From positions 1 to 64,000 of the forward strand of contig JANYJE010000056.1 of NCBI GenBank assembly GCA_025408405.1: 64,000 nucleotides of DNA. The letters are read 5' to 3'. Shown here in pieces: positions 12,179 to 23,655 of the stretch; within the stretch, counting starts at the first letter, position 1, and every line of letters begins with the position of its first letter. The notes beneath the pieces are model-generated. The model made no database searches. It saw only the letters and a list, made by a program, of their open reading frames with translations, and was not told the DNA's origin. This DNA comes from Nitrosomonadales bacterium (GTDB lineage: Bacteria; Pseudomonadota; Gammaproteobacteria; Burkholderiales; Gallionellaceae). The position numbers and the translations under genes are program-made.

Positions 12179-12945
12179 TGCATATCGCCCGCAAGCGTTT
12201 TGGCCAGAATTTTCTGGTCGACGAACAAATTATCGGCGACATCATTCGCGCCATTCATCCCCACCCCGACGACAACATGGTGGAGATCGGTCCCGGTCTG
12301 GGTGCGTTGACGCGACCGCTGATCAAGGAGCTCAAGCTGTTGCACGTGGTGGAAATCGATCGCGACATCATCGCGCGTCTGCACAAAGATTATCCGCAAG
12401 ACAAACTGGTGATCCACGCGGGTGACGCCCTGAAGTTTGATCTGGCCGAACTGCCCACTCCGTTGCGCATTGTCGGCAACCTGCCTTACAACATCTCCTC
12501 TCCGTTGTTGTTTCATTTTTCCGCCTACGCGGATCGCATAACCGACATGCACTTCATGCTGCAGGATGAGGTGGTCGAGCGCATGGTGGCCGCGCCTTCC
12601 ACGCCCGCCTACGGGCGCCTGTCAGTGATGCTGCAATATCGCTTCTACATGGAAAAGTTGCTGGACGTTCCACCCGAGTCGTTCCGCCCGTCACCCAAAG
12701 TGAACTCGGCCATCGTGCGCATGATTCCGCTACCTGCAAGCGAGGTGCTGGTGCGTGACGAGAAACTGTTTGCCGCGATTGTTGCGACCGCATTCGGGCA
12801 GCGGCGCAAGACCTTGCGCAATACACTGAAAACTTATCTGGCGGAGAGCGATTTTGAGCTGCTGGGGATCGATGCGCAGTTGCGCGCGGAGAATCTGGGC
12901 GTTGCCGAGTTTGCCGCGATAGCGAATTTTCTATTCCGTGGATAG
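12178..12945 (+). CDS. rsmA: 16S rRNA dimethyladenosine transferase
   Basis: This 255-residue SAM-dependent enzyme dimethylates two adjacent adenosines in the 3'-terminal helix of 16S rRNA (KsgA/Dim1 family). The N-terminal [15 protein letters not shown] is the family hallmark. [11 protein letters not shown] is SAM motif I, and [13 protein letters not shown] is the catalytic NLPY motif for base methylation. [16 protein letters not shown] and [12 protein letters not shown] in the C-terminal part are also diagnostic. Its ATG shares a base with the stop of the preceding short ORF. It is the last gene of the lptD operon; I see no clear intrinsic terminator after it, only repeats. Confidence 0.96.
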   Translation: MHIARKRFGQNFLVDEQIIGDIIRAIHPHPDDNMVEIGPGLGALTRPLIKELKLLHVVEIDRDIIARLHKDYPQDKLVIHAGDALKFDLAELPTPLRIVGNLPYNISSPLLFHFSAYADRITDMHFMLQDEVVERMVAAPSTPAYGRLSVMLQYRFYMEKLLDVPPESFRPSPKVNSAIVRMIPLPASEVLVRDEKLFAAIVATAFGQRRKTLRNTLKTYLAESDFELLGIDAQLRAENLGVAEFAAIANFLFRG

Positions 12946-13048
12946 CCCGGTGGCGGCGTGACAAACGCAAATATTCCAAATCAACTTCGCATGGGGTAAC
13001 CCAGCAGCCGGTCACCTTTTTCTTGCTGCGCTAAAACAACGCAGCTTC

Positions 13049-13108
13049 GTGGGAGCGCAACTTGTTGCGCGATGCCTCTCGGGGTCGCCCGACAAGTCGG
13101 GCTCCTAC
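13049..13108. repeat. REPIN-like pair of inverted REP units
   Basis: Two related palindromic units of about 25 bp face each other. The left unit opens GTGGGAGCGCAACTTGTTGC at 13049. The right unit at 13085-13108 read on the minus strand opens GTAGGAGCCCGACTTGTCGG. They share the GTRGGAGC head and the C-R-A-C-T-T-G-T core, and 11 bases separate them. This is the layout of REP doublets mobilised by TnpA-REP transposases. No transposase is in this window. Confidence 0.7.
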
Positions 13109-13159
13109 AAAATGCGGACGATTCCAGAATAATGTCATTTGCAGGATTAGAGAACGCAG

Positions 13160-13190
13160 GTTGGGTTGGCGGATTTTCGTGTAACCCAAC
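13160..13190. repeat. Hairpin-forming inverted repeat (GTTGGGTT/AACCCAAC)
   Basis: Perfect 8-bp arms GTTGGGTT (13160-13167) and AACCCAAC (13183-13190) enclose a 15-base loop. Similar GTTGGGTTA repeats are common between genes in betaproteobacteria. There is no T-run, so it is not an intrinsic terminator. It lies between the REPIN and the inverted-repeat element in the longest non-coding stretch of the window. Confidence 0.5.
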
Positions 13191-13246
13191 GATGAAATTA
13201 AAAGGCCAAAGGCCGTATCGAAACATGAATTACCCAAGACAAAATC

Positions 13247-13712
13247 GTCGGGGGTAGTGTACGAGTCAAGGACATAGGTAACATATTAGCTCAAAGACAT
13301 GGGTTACACTTTGAGCGTCAAATAATCATTCAATCGTCCTTTAGTCTGCCTCTCGTCAAATAAGCCAAGACGTACCGGCCCGAAATATACCGCCCAGACA
13401 CCATCTCCCTCGCGCAAAACACTCCCGGCAATTCGCGCAGTATCAAGCGCTCATCCAGCGCTTCGAAGGGAACGCCGCCCGCGCTGCTGATCGCCTCGTC
13501 CAGCGGGCGCGGCGCGACGAGCTTCAGTGGCAAAGATTTGATCGCCGCAGCTAGGCGCTCGGGCGTATCGAAATCGGCGTGCGGCACGACTTCGCGCAGC
13601 AGCAAGTAGGGCGCAATAACCATCGGGCATTGCGCCGTATGTAGCATTAAAAGAACAAAGAAGGCGACCCCCGATCCGCTGCGCGACCACGTACTCAAAC
13701 ACTACCCCCGAC
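13247..13712. mobile_element. 466-bp element bounded by 20-bp inverted repeats, with IS481-like end sequence
   Basis: The left end reads GTCGGGGGTAGTGTACGAGT (13247-13266). The right end, read on the minus strand (13712-13693), reads GTCGGGGGTAGTGTTTGAGT, 18 of 20 identical with the first 14 perfect. Just inside the left end is a short repeated theme, AAGGACATAGGTAACA and AAAGACATGGGTTACA, which resembles the ends of IS481-family elements from memory. No transposase remains. The interior carries a flavoprotein gene fragment on the minus strand. I see no target-site duplication. It is best read as a decayed or non-autonomous element, and the IS481 link is unverified. Confidence 0.55.
13330..13698 (-). 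pseudogene. C-terminal fragment of an HI0933/YhiN-family flavoprotein
   Basis: A 122-codon frame contains a stretch typical of the C-terminal part of HI0933-like NAD(P)/FAD oxidoreductases: LKLVAPRPLDEAISSAGG, then GVPFEALDERLILRELPGVF. In intact proteins this is followed by a CAGEM..W.APTGGYLLT FAD-binding segment. Here it is CAREMVSGRYISGRYVLAYL, so the glycines and Trp of the motif are lost. The N-terminal three quarters of the family, including the FAD Rossmann motif, are absent. The frame opens with unrelated sequence near the right inverted repeat of the surrounding element. It is very probably not functional. Confidence 0.7.
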
Positions 13713-13720
13713 AAGGAAAT

Positions 13721-14113
13721 TTATCCAGAAATTTTCTTCTGGATAAATTCAATCTGGTACCCATCCGGGTCTTCAATAAAAGCCAGCACCGTCGTGCTGC
13801 CCTGCCTGGTGCCGGCCTCACGGATGACCTTGCCGCCGCGCTGCTTGACCCGTTCGCACGCCTTGTAGGCATCGTCCACCTCGATGGCGATGTGTCCATA
13901 GGCGTTACCTAGCTCATATGACTCAACGCCCCAGTTGTAGGTCAGCTCCAGCACTGCGCCATCAACTTCATTCTGGTAACCCAGAAAAGCCAGGGTAAAT
14001 TTGCCCTCCGGATAATCGTTGCGGCGCAATAGCTTCATACCCAGCACCTCGGTGTAAAAGGCGATGGATGAGTTCAGATCGCCTACGCGTAGCATGGTAT
14101 GCAGGATGCGCAT
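13721..14113 (-). CDS. gloA: Lactoylglutathione lyase (glyoxalase I)
   Basis: This 130-residue enzyme isomerises the methylglyoxal-glutathione hemithioacetal to S-lactoylglutathione. The sequence follows E. coli GloA closely ([44 protein letters not shown]). The metal ligands are all present at H5, E56, H74 and E122, the arrangement of the nickel-type short enzymes. Its start overlaps the stop of the rubredoxin gene by ATGA, so the two are co-translated. The 3' end lies only 9 bp from the right inverted repeat of the adjacent element, so that insertion sits directly behind the gene. Confidence 0.96.
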   Translation of the reverse strand: MRILHTMLRVGDLNSSIAFYTEVLGMKLLRRNDYPEGKFTLAFLGYQNEVDGAVLELTYNWGVESYELGNAYGHIAIEVDDAYKACERVKQRGGKVIREAGTRQGSTTVLAFIEDPDGYQIEFIQKKISG

Positions 14114-14310
14114 CAGATGTTCACCATTTCGAAATCATCCTTGCGCGCACCGCATTCCGGGCAGGTCCAGTTGACCGGAACGTCTTCCCAGCGCGTGCCA
14201 GGAGGAATGCCGTCGTCGGGTGCGCCGCTGGCTTCGTTGTACAGCCAGCCGCAAATCAGACACATATAAGTCTTGAATTCGTGGGGCATTGCGCTAGTAG
14301 ACAGGGTCAT
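14113..14310 (-). CDS. Rubredoxin
   Basis: This small electron carrier of up to 65 residues has one iron bound by two CxxC pairs: C17/C20 in [12 protein letters not shown] and C50/C53 in [15 protein letters not shown]. The [11 protein letters not shown] segment between them is characteristic of the proteobacterial group. An internal ATG at 14289 ([10 protein letters not shown]) would give a more usual length; neither start has a clear ribosome site. It is translationally coupled to gloA and diverges from thiD across a 52-bp gap. Its redox partners cannot be inferred from context. Confidence 0.93.
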   Translation of the reverse strand: MTLSTSAMPHEFKTYMCLICGWLYNEASGAPDDGIPPGTRWEDVPVNWTCPECGARKDDFEMVNI

Positions 14311-14362
14311 GGTGAAAGAATTAAGTTAAAATGCCATTTTTAAGACCGCTTATTTTACAACG

Positions 14363-15220
14363 ATGTCAGCCACTCCGCCCGATATCCCGCCTATTGTGAT
14401 GACCTTTGCTGCAACTGACCCTAGTGGCGGTGCGGGCATGCAGGCGGATATTTTGACCATAGCCAGCATGGGTTGCCACCCGCTCTCGGTGGTCACTGCG
14501 ATTACCGTGCAGGACAGCAGCGGTGTCGATGATGTGCAGGCAATAGATGCCGAGTGGGTGATCGACCAGGCGCGCACGATGCTGGAAGACATGCCGGTGG
14601 CCGCATTCAAGATTGGCCTGCTGGGCAGTGTGGAAAACATCTCGGCAATTGCCGAAGTTATTTCGGATTACCCGGATGTACCTCTGGTGTTTGATCCAGT
14701 GCTGAGCTCGGGTCGTGGCGACGAGTTGGCCAACGAGGACATGCTGGATGCGCTACGCGAATTGCTGTTGCCGCAGACAACGATTCTGACACCGAACAGC
14801 ATAGAGGCGCGGCGATTGATCCAGGATGAGGATAACGAGGAAGACAACCCGAGTCTGGATGAGTGTGCCAAGCGCATTATTCAGCTGGGCTGCGAATACG
14901 TACTGATTACCGGCACCCACGAAAATACGCCCAAGGTTATTAACTCGTTGTACGGCGAGCGTGGCTTGCTGCGTAGTGACAGTTGGCCGCGTTTGCCCGG
15001 CATTTACCATGGTTCGGGTTGTACCCTGGCGTCAGCCATTGCCGCCCTGCTGGCCAATGGTTTGCCGATGGAAGAGGCCGTGCGCGAAGCGCAGGAATAC
15101 ACTTGGGAAGCCCTAAAATACGGCTTCCGCCCCGGCATGGGGCAACATATTCCGGATCGTTTATTCTGGGCGCGCGATGAAGAGGACGATGACGCGAGTG
15201 AATCCACAACTCGTCATTAG
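14363..15220 (+). CDS. thiD: Hydroxymethylpyrimidine/phosphomethylpyrimidine kinase
   Basis: This 285-residue ribokinase-fold enzyme phosphorylates HMP and HMP-phosphate for thiamine synthesis. Motifs include FAATDPSGGAGMQADILT at the N-terminus, KIGLLGS, PVLSSGRG and the anion-hole and catalytic GIYHGSGCTLASAIAA, in which the family Asp/Cys position is Cys. The acidic tail ([10 protein letters not shown]) is unusual but terminal. It overlaps thiE by about 30 bases, so the two are co-expressed. No TPP riboswitch is recognisable in the short leader, which is only 52 bp from the rubredoxin start. Confidence 0.93.
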   Translation: MSATPPDIPPIVMTFAATDPSGGAGMQADILTIASMGCHPLSVVTAITVQDSSGVDDVQAIDAEWVIDQARTMLEDMPVAAFKIGLLGSVENISAIAEVISDYPDVPLVFDPVLSSGRGDELANEDMLDALRELLLPQTTILTPNSIEARRLIQDEDNEEDNPSLDECAKRIIQLGCEYVLITGTHENTPKVINSLYGERGLLRSDSWPRLPGIYHGSGCTLASAIAALLANGLPMEEAVREAQEYTWEALKYGFRPGMGQHIPDRLFWARDEEDDDASESTTRH

Positions 15221-15839
15221 AGGCCTGTACGCGATTACTCCGGAATGTTCCGATACGGCGGATTTGCAACGTCGAGTAAGGCTTGCAGTGCAAGGCGGTG
15301 CAAAGGTTGTGCAGTACCGCAGCAAATCCGCAGATGCAGCATTACGGCTGAGCCAGGGCCGCGCATTGCGCGCACTGACGCGCGAGTGCGGCGTGGTATT
15401 CATCGTCAACGATGATGCGCAACTGGGCGTGGCGGTGGATGCGGACGGTGTACACCTGGGGGCGATGGATGGCGAGATTGCAGCAGCACGTGCGCTAGTG
15501 GGTGCTGACCGGCTGATAGGCGTGTCTTGCTATAATCAGCTGGCATTGGCACGTGGGGCCGTGCATGCCGGAGCAGACTACGTGGCGTTCGGTGCCTTCT
15601 TTGCCTCCAGCATCAAACCCGATGCTGTAGTTGCCAGGCCGGATTTGTTGCAGGATGCAAGGCGCGAGCTGAGTGTGCCGCTGGTCGCCATCGGCGGGAT
15701 AACAGCAAGCAATGGTGCGCAGCTGGTACAGGCAGGAGCGGATGCACTGGCTGTCATTTCATCACTATTTGAGGCTGCCGACATTCAGGCGGCGGCGCAG
15801 GAATTGGAAACACTTTTCAGACAGGCAAGGCCAACATGA
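15189..15839 (+). CDS. thiE: Thiamine-phosphate synthase
   Basis: This 216-residue TIM-barrel enzyme couples HMP-diphosphate with thiazole phosphate. It shows GLYAITPE at the N-terminus, [10 protein letters not shown] for diphosphate binding, [44 protein letters not shown] and VAIGGI. The start at 15189 has a GAGG ribosome site; an ATG at 15177 without one is also in frame, as is a GTG at 15198. The start lies inside the end of thiD, and the stop overlaps hemL by ATGA, so thiD-thiE-hemL form a coupled chain. Confidence 0.93.
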   Translation: MTRVNPQLVIRGLYAITPECSDTADLQRRVRLAVQGGAKVVQYRSKSADAALRLSQGRALRALTRECGVVFIVNDDAQLGVAVDADGVHLGAMDGEIAAARALVGADRLIGVSCYNQLALARGAVHAGADYVAFGAFFASSIKPDAVVARPDLLQDARRELSVPLVAIGGITASNGAQLVQAGADALAVISSLFEAADIQAAAQELETLFRQARPT

Positions 15840-17116
15840 CTTCACATAATCAAGAGCTATTCGAACAATCCCAAAAGCTGATTCCCGGCGGTGTCAATTC
15901 GCCGGTGCGCGCATTCAAATCAGTAGGCGGCACGCCGCTGTTTTTCAAGCGCGGGCAGGGCGCATACGTGTGGGATGCGGACGACAAGCGCTACACCGAT
16001 TATGTGGGGTCGTGGGGGCCGATGATCGTCGGGCATTGCCATGCGGAAGTGGTCAAGGCGGTGCAGGACGCGGCAGCTCAAGGCCTGGGTTTCGGCGCAC
16101 CCACGGCGGCCGAGCTGGACATGGCTACCACCTTGACCCGCCTGCTGCCCAGCCTGGAAATGGTGCGTCTGGTAAGTTCTGGCACCGAAGCGACCATGAC
16201 TGCAATACGGTTGGCGCGCGGCTTTACTGGACGCAGCCGCATCATCAAATTCGAGGGCTGTTATCACGGGCATTCGGACGGCTTGCTGGTGAAGGCAGGC
16301 TCTGGCGCGTTGACCTTTGGACAGCCCAGTTCGTCTGGCGTGCCTGCCGAAATAGCGTCATTGACCACTGTGCTGAATTACAACGATGTGCCAGGTTTGG
16401 AGCGCGCATTTGCCGAGATGGGCCGTGAGATTGCTGCGGTGATTGTGGAGCCGGTGGCGGGCAACATGAACCTGATCATACCCAAGCCGGAATTCCTGAC
16501 GGCATTGCGCAAATTATGCACCGATCACGGTGCCGTGCTGATACTGGACGAGGTGATGACCGGCTTCCGCGTCAGCCTGCAAGGCGCGCAGGGCTATTTC
16601 GGCATCAAGCCGGACCTGACCACGCTGGGTAAGGTCATGGGCGGCGGCCTGCCGGCAGCTGCCTTTGGCGGACGCCGCGATATCATGCAATGCCTGGCGC
16701 CACTGGGTGCGGTGTATCAGGCGGGCACGCTATCCGGCAATCCCATTGCCGTGGCAGCGGGCATGGCGACGCTGAGGCTGGTGCAGGCACCGGGTTTTTA
16801 CGCGCGCCTGGAGAGTCTGGCCCAACAGCTTACGCAGGGCCTGAGCGCCAGCGCCAAAAAACATGGAGTAACCTTTTGCGCGCAATCTGTCGGCGGCATG
16901 TTCGGCCTGTATTTCAGCGCCGCAGTACCCACTAGCTACGTGGAAGTCATGGCATGCGATGCCAAGGCGTTTAACCGCTTTTTCCATGCCATGCTGGAGG
17001 CAGGCGTGTATCTGGCCCCTTCCGCATTTGAAGCGGGCTTTGTATCGGCGGCGCATAGCGAAGCCGATATCGCCTCGACTATTGCGGCAGCCGACAAGAT
17101 TTTTGCAGCCTGGTAG
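15836..17116 (+). CDS. hemL: Glutamate-1-semialdehyde 2,1-aminomutase
   Basis: This 426-residue PLP enzyme makes 5-aminolevulinate in the C5 pathway. Diagnostic segments are the N-terminal [33 protein letters not shown], the [12 protein letters not shown]-anchoring Asp, and the Schiff-base lysine in [11 protein letters not shown]. It is a close family match over its full length. It starts within the thiE stop (ATGA) and ends 2 bp before engB. With hemB and hemE also in this window, it shows that tetrapyrroles are made from glutamyl-tRNA. Confidence 0.97.
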   Translation: MTSHNQELFEQSQKLIPGGVNSPVRAFKSVGGTPLFFKRGQGAYVWDADDKRYTDYVGSWGPMIVGHCHAEVVKAVQDAAAQGLGFGAPTAAELDMATTLTRLLPSLEMVRLVSSGTEATMTAIRLARGFTGRSRIIKFEGCYHGHSDGLLVKAGSGALTFGQPSSSGVPAEIASLTTVLNYNDVPGLERAFAEMGREIAAVIVEPVAGNMNLIIPKPEFLTALRKLCTDHGAVLILDEVMTGFRVSLQGAQGYFGIKPDLTTLGKVMGGGLPAAAFGGRRDIMQCLAPLGAVYQAGTLSGNPIAVAAGMATLRLVQAPGFYARLESLAQQLTQGLSASAKKHGVTFCAQSVGGMFGLYFSAAVPTSYVEVMACDAKAFNRFFHAMLEAGVYLAPSAFEAGFVSAAHSEADIASTIAAADKIFAAW

Positions 17117-17118
17117 CC

Positions 17119-17715
17119 ATGGGATTATTTTCGCGCGCAGTCTTTTTTACCACCGTTAACGATTTGCATGCCTTGCCGCTGCATGGCGGCAAGGAGGTGG
17201 CGTTTGCCGGGCGCTCAAACGCAGGCAAATCCAGTGCAATCAATACGCTGGCAAATCATGTGCGATTGGCCTTTACCAGCAAGACGCCGGGGCGCACGCA
17301 ACATCTCAACTATTTTGATCTGGGCGATTATCGCTATCTGGTGGATTTACCGGGATATGGTTATGCAAAGGTGCCGCCTGATGTGCGTGCCCACTGGGAA
17401 GGGCTGTTGAGCGAGTATTTGCAGACACGTTCTGCGCTCGCTGGCTTGGTGGTGATCATGGATTCACGCCATCCGTTGACGCCGCTGGATGAGCAGATGC
17501 TAGACTGGTTTGCCCCTACGGGCAAGCCGGTGCATATATTGCTGACCAAGTCCGACAAATTAAGCCGCCAACAGGCCACCGCGACCCTGTTCAAGGTGCG
17601 TGCCTACCTGACCGAGCATTATCCGAATTGCACGGTGCAGCTGTTTTCCAGTCTGAAAAAACTGGGTACCGATGAGGCGGAAGCCGTGATTGCACGCTGG
17701 TTTACTCAGGAATAG
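17119..17715 (+). CDS. engB: Ribosome biogenesis GTP-binding protein YsxC/EngB
   Basis: This 198-residue TRAFAC GTPase is needed for large-subunit assembly. The G motifs are in order: G1 [10 protein letters not shown]2 around TPGRTQ, G3 DLPGYG, G4 TKSDK and G5 near SSLKK. The start at 17119 follows the hemL stop by 2 bp. It is convergent with the candidate small RNA on the minus strand at 17737-17840. The hairpin after engB has its T-run on the minus strand, so it is not an obvious terminator for this gene. Confidence 0.96.
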   Translation: MGLFSRAVFFTTVNDLHALPLHGGKEVAFAGRSNAGKSSAINTLANHVRLAFTSKTPGRTQHLNYFDLGDYRYLVDLPGYGYAKVPPDVRAHWEGLLSEYLQTRSALAGLVVIMDSRHPLTPLDEQMLDWFAPTGKPVHILLTKSDKLSRQQATATLFKVRAYLTEHYPNCTVQLFSSLKKLGTDEAEAVIARWFTQE

Positions 17716-17736
17716 CGACAACAGGGGAGTAGGCAC

Positions 17737-19510
<1,774 letters not shown>

Positions 19511-19511
<1 letters not shown>

Positions 19512-21817
19512 CAGAAGAGTTGATCTTTTACTGCTTCGGCAGGCTTGGCTGCCGGATCAGGCGCGGCAGACTGCTCGGGCGGTAAATTTTCCTGGTAGAA
19601 ATATTCGATGCGGTTGCCGTTGGGGTCGCGCAGACCGTTGTCATTGATGCGCGCAGCCATCATATTGTCAGGCATGGTGTAGACTGCCTCGGGTACGTCT
19701 TTCAGCATTTTTTCCATGTAACCCATCCACATCGGCAGCGCGGCGCCACCACCGGTTTCCTTGTCACCCAGACTGTGTGGGTTATCAAAGCCTATCCAGG
19801 AAATGCCAACGAGGGTGGGGTGGAAACCACTAAACCATGCATCCATGGAATCACTGGTGGTTCCGGTTTTCCCAGCCAAGTCTTGGCGGCCCAGTTGCAT
19901 GGCGCGTATGGCTGTGCCATGGCGAACTACGTCCTGCATCATGTTCACCATGGTATAGGCATTGCGCACATCAATTACTCGCTCTGCATTGACGCCAGCT
20001 TTGACGGGGTCGGCTTGTTCCAGAACCTTGCCTTGGGAATCTTCAATGCGCTGGATGAAGTACGGGGTAATGCTATAGCCGCCGTTGGCAAAGACAGAAT
20101 AGCCAGCGAGGAGTTGCATGGGTGTAACCGAGCCTGCGCCCAGGGCCATGGTCAGATAAGGGCCATGTTTTTCCTTGTCAAAACCGAATTTTGTAATGTA
20201 TTCCTGCGCATAGACCGGAGTGATGGCCTGCAGAATACGCACAGACACTAGGTTTTTAGATTTGATCAGGCCCTGGCGCATACGCATCGGCCCTTCGAAG
20301 GTTCCGTCAAAGTTTTTAGGTTGCCAGGGTTCGCCACCCGTTTCAATGGAATCAATCACCAGCGGTGCATCGTTGATGATAGAGGCTGGTGTAAAGCCTT
20401 TCTCCAGCGCAGCAGAGTAGATAAAGGGTTTAAATCCAGAGCCGGGTTGACGCCAGGCTTGGGTGACGTGGTTAAATTGATTGTGGTTGAAATCAAAGCC
20501 GCCGACTAAGGAGTAAATCGCCCCATCGCGCGGGTTGGCAGAAACAAAAGCAGATTCCACCTGAGGCAATTGTGCAATCTGCCATTCACTTTTTGCATCT
20601 TGCTGTACGCGTATCAGTGAGCCGACGCGTAAACGCTGATTAGGCGCCAGCTTGGCCCCCAGGGTCTGCTGTGCAAATTTAAGGTTCTCGCCACTAATAG
20701 TGGCAATCTGCCCACCTTTGCAGTACGCAGTAATGGATTTGGGCGTGATTGCCTGCACCACGGCGGGGAGCAGATCATCACTGTCAGTCACATCTTGTAG
20801 CGCATCTTCGAGAAACTCTTCACTGCTGTCTTTGCGCAAGTCGATGTAGCCTTCCGGGCCACGATAGCCGTGGCGTCTGTCATAATCAATCACCCCTTTG
20901 CGCAGAGATTCATAGGCTGCCTTCTGATCTGGCTGGCGGATGGTGGTGTATACATTGAAACCTTGTGTGTAGGCATCTTCCTGATAACGGTCGAACATTA
21001 CCTGGCGCACCATTTCAACCAGATAATCAGACTTGACTGCAAATTCCTGGCTGCTGCGTTTGGCCACTATGGGTTCAATCTGGGCTGTGTCAAACAACGT
21101 ATTGTCAATAAAGCCCAAGTCATGCATGCGTTTTAGCACATACATCTGGCGAATTTTGGCACGCTTGGGATTTACTACCGGATTGAAGGTGGAAGGCGCC
21201 TTGGGCAGGCCGGCAAGCATGGCCATTTCAGCAATGCTCAACTGATTGAGCGGCTTGCCAAAATAGATCTGCGAGGCGGTAGAAAAGCCATAAGCGCGCT
21301 GGCCGAGGTAGATCTGGTTGATATAAAGTTCAAGGATTTCATCCTTGGTCAGATTGTGCTCAATCTTGAAGGCAAGAAGCATCTCATTGAACTTGCGCGA
21401 TAGTGTTTTTTCCTTGGTCAGAAAAAAATTGCGCGCCACTTGCATGGTGATGGTACTGGCACCTTGCTTGGCTCCGCGCGAAGTAAAGTTGGAAAGCGCT
21501 GCGCGCAACACGCCTATGTAATCGACGCCACCATGCTCATAAAAACGCTCATCTTCTGCGGCTAGAATCGCCTTTTTCATCATCTCCGGGACTTCGGCAA
21601 TTTTGATGAGCGCACGCCGTTCCTTGCCGAACTCCCCAAGCAGAATCCCCTCGGCGCTATAAACGCGCAGTGGCATATTCGGGCGATAATCTGTCAAAAT
21701 TTCCAATGAAGGCAATGCCGGGTAAGTCAGCATCGCAGCAAACGTGAGCACCAGAAAGGGCAGAACAGAAACTGCCAAGGCAGCAATAGCCGAATAAAAC
21801 CACCAGCGTGAAGTCAT
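19511..21817 (-). CDS. mrcA: Penicillin-binding protein 1A (bifunctional transglycosylase/transpeptidase)
   Basis: This 768-residue class A PBP polymerises and cross-links peptidoglycan at the inner-membrane outer face. It has one N-terminal membrane anchor (about 6-32), a GT51 domain with EDERFYEHGGVDY and QGASTITMQVARNFFL, an OB-like insert, and a transpeptidase domain with the SxxK serine in GSGFKPF, the SKN motif and KTGTTSD. The C-terminal tail is rich in Pro and Ala. It diverges from pilM, an arrangement also seen in pseudomonads. The promoter region shows a perfect TATAAT at 21849-21854 on this strand. Confidence 0.96.
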
Positions 21818-21848
21818 GTCTTAGGAATGGAAAATAGTTGAAGGGGAG

Positions 21849-21854
21849 ATTATA
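21849..21854 (-). promoter_or_regulatory. -10 element of the mrcA promoter
   Basis: TATAAT on the minus strand lies 31 bases before the mrcA ATG. The matching -35 region, TTATTT at 16-bp spacing, is weak. It is back to back with the pilM promoter. Confidence 0.5.
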
Positions 21855-21891
21855 TCGGCTCTGGCTATTAAAATAAGCCTGTAGAAAAAAC

Positions 21892-21920
21892 TTTACATGA
21901 GCGAGAGTTATTGCTAGGAT
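21892..21920 (+). promoter_or_regulatory. Sigma-70-type promoter for the pilMNOPQ operon
   Basis: TTTACA (21892-21897) and TAGGAT (21915-21920) are spaced by 17 bp. Transcription would begin near 21927. That lies beyond the first in-frame ATG of pilM at 21924 and favours the ATG at 21957 as the real start. Confidence 0.5.
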
Positions 21921-21956
21921 TTAATGCAATTTATACGAAAACGCGCTAACCGGCAT

Positions 21957-23057
21957 ATGATTAAAGGAAATTTTGATATCCCGCTGGACTTTTTGCAGAC
22001 CAAAACGCCGCCGTTGATCGGGGTGGATATTAGTGCGTCTTCGATCAAAATGGTAGAGCTGAGCAAGGTGCCGAAAAAGAATAGTTATGAGCTGGAGCGT
22101 TATGCAATTGAAGCGTTGCCAAAAGATGCGGTCAGTGATGGAAATATTAACGATCTGGATGCAGTATCGGAAGGGTTGCGCCGAGCCTGGAAACGCTTGG
22201 GCTCGCGCATCAAGAATGTCAGCGTAGCGCTGCCAGCAGCTGCGGTGATCAGTAAAAAAATCATGCTGCCCGCAGGTTTGCGTGAGGAAGACCTTGAATA
22301 TCAGGTTGAGTCAGAGGCAAATCAATATATTCCATTTGCACTTGAAGAGGTGAATCTGGACTTTCAGGTGATAGGGCCTGCCCCCAACAATCCCGAGGAA
22401 GTGGAAGTGATGTTGGCCGCCTCCCGCAAGGCGAATGTTGAAGACCGTGTTGCAGCTGTGCAGTCAGCCGGACTGAAAGCAATCGTTGTTGATGTCGAGC
22501 CCTATGCTGCTGAAGCTGCATTTGATCAAATCTGCTCGCAACTTCCGGGTGGAGCCAAAGATCAGTGCGTGGCGCTGGTGGATATAGGCGCAAACGTAAT
22601 GAACGTGAATGTGTTGCGCAACGGTCAGTCGGTATACGCGCGCGATCAGCAAATTGGTGGTGCACAATTGACGCAGCAAATACAGAATGTATTCGGCTTG
22701 TCTGCTGAGGAAGCGGAAGCAGCCAAGCGCAATGGTGGTCTTCCGGAAAATTACGAAAGTGATGTGCTTGCACCATTTCTGGAAAGTGTGGCCACGGAAG
22801 TGACTCGCGCTTTGCAATTCTTTTTTACTTCGACGCAATATAACGAGGTCAATTACGTGGTGTTATCTGGTGGTTGTGCAACTCTCGCGGGTCTTGATGA
22901 CGCCGTTGCGACACGAACACAGGTGAACACTCTGGTCGCCAATCCTTTTGCTCAAATGACTCTGTCTAGTCGAATAAAACCTCGCCAATTACAGGCAGAT
23001 GCCCCAGCCTTAATGATTGCCTGTGGACTGGCTATGCGGAGGTTTGACCCATCATGA
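21957..23057 (+). CDS. pilM: Type IV pilus inner-membrane platform protein PilM
   Basis: This actin-like cytoplasmic protein of 366 residues binds the N-terminus of PilN and links it to the pilus machinery. The signature PPLIGVDISASSIKMVELS is the first phosphate-binding loop; CVALVDIGANVMNVNVL and VVLSGGCATLAGLDDAV are the later nucleotide-binding segments. Two starts compete. The ATG at 21924 has an AGGA ribosome site, but the ATG at 21957 agrees better with the promoter at 21892-21920 and with family length. The 3' end overlaps pilN by ATGA. Confidence 0.94.
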   Translation: MIKGNFDIPLDFLQTKTPPLIGVDISASSIKMVELSKVPKKNSYELERYAIEALPKDAVSDGNINDLDAVSEGLRRAWKRLGSRIKNVSVALPAAAVISKKIMLPAGLREEDLEYQVESEANQYIPFALEEVNLDFQVIGPAPNNPEEVEVMLAASRKANVEDRVAAVQSAGLKAIVVDVEPYAAEAAFDQICSQLPGGAKDQCVALVDIGANVMNVNVLRNGQSVYARDQQIGGAQLTQQIQNVFGLSAEEAEAAKRNGGLPENYESDVLAPFLESVATEVTRALQFFFTSTQYNEVNYVVLSGGCATLAGLDDAVATRTQVNTLVANPFAQMTLSSRIKPRQLQADAPALMIACGLAMRRFDPS

Positions 23058-23647
23058 TACGCGTTAACCTCTTACCGCACCGTGCCGAGAAACGCCGTGC
23101 GAAACAGATACAGTTTATTGCATTCAGCGCCATTTCCCTGATAGCGGGTGCGGTTATTGTCGGTTTCGTGCACGTCGCCATCATGACCGAAACATCTTAT
23201 CAGGAGCGCCGTAACGCATACCTGAACAAGGAAATCGCCGTACTTGATAAGCAGATTGATGAAATCAAGAAATTGCGCGAACAGACACAATCTTTGCTGG
23301 CTCGCAAAACGGTTGTTGAGAACCTGCAAAGCACGCGCTCAGATGTTGTACACCTGCTAGATCAGATGCTGCGTATCTTGCCGGATGGTGTTTACTTAAA
23401 GTCAATTAAACAGACTGGAACGAAAATTAACCTGGTTGGTAATGCGCAATCAAATGCGCGTGTCTCTACGCTGATGCGTGCGATTGAAGATTCGCCGTGG
23501 CTGGATACGCCCACCCTCATAGAAATCCATGCCACGAAAGTGGGCAATGATCGTCTAAGCGAGTTCCAACTAAACTTTAATTTGACTAAACAAGCGCCTG
23601 TTCCCCCCGCTCCTGTTGTGGCCAAACCAACTGGAACGAAAGGTTAG
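23054..23647 (+). CDS. pilN: Type IV pilus assembly protein PilN
   Basis: This 197-residue bitopic protein opens MIRVNLLPHRAEKRR, the conserved INLLP-type cytoplasmic peptide that docks into PilM. One membrane helix (about 22-45) is followed by a coiled coil (AVLDKQIDEIKKLREQ) and a ferredoxin-like periplasmic domain. The C-terminal tail is rich in Pro and Ala. It forms the alignment subcomplex with PilO. It overlaps pilM by 4 bp and precedes pilO by 8 bp. Confidence 0.95.
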   Translation: MIRVNLLPHRAEKRRAKQIQFIAFSAISLIAGAVIVGFVHVAIMTETSYQERRNAYLNKEIAVLDKQIDEIKKLREQTQSLLARKTVVENLQSTRSDVVHLLDQMLRILPDGVYLKSIKQTGTKINLVGNAQSNARVSTLMRAIEDSPWLDTPTLIEIHATKVGNDRLSEFQLNFNLTKQAPVPPAPVVAKPTGTKG

Positions 23648-23655
23648 TTGAGCCC

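Noticed and set aside
12961..13020. Short GGGTAACCC hairpin after rsmA as a terminator
   Set aside because: The stem is only four or five base pairs and there is no T-run on either strand.
14311..14362. TPP riboswitch for thiD-thiE
   Set aside because: The leader between the rubredoxin and thiD genes is only 52 bp, too short for a THI element, and has no CUGAGA motif.
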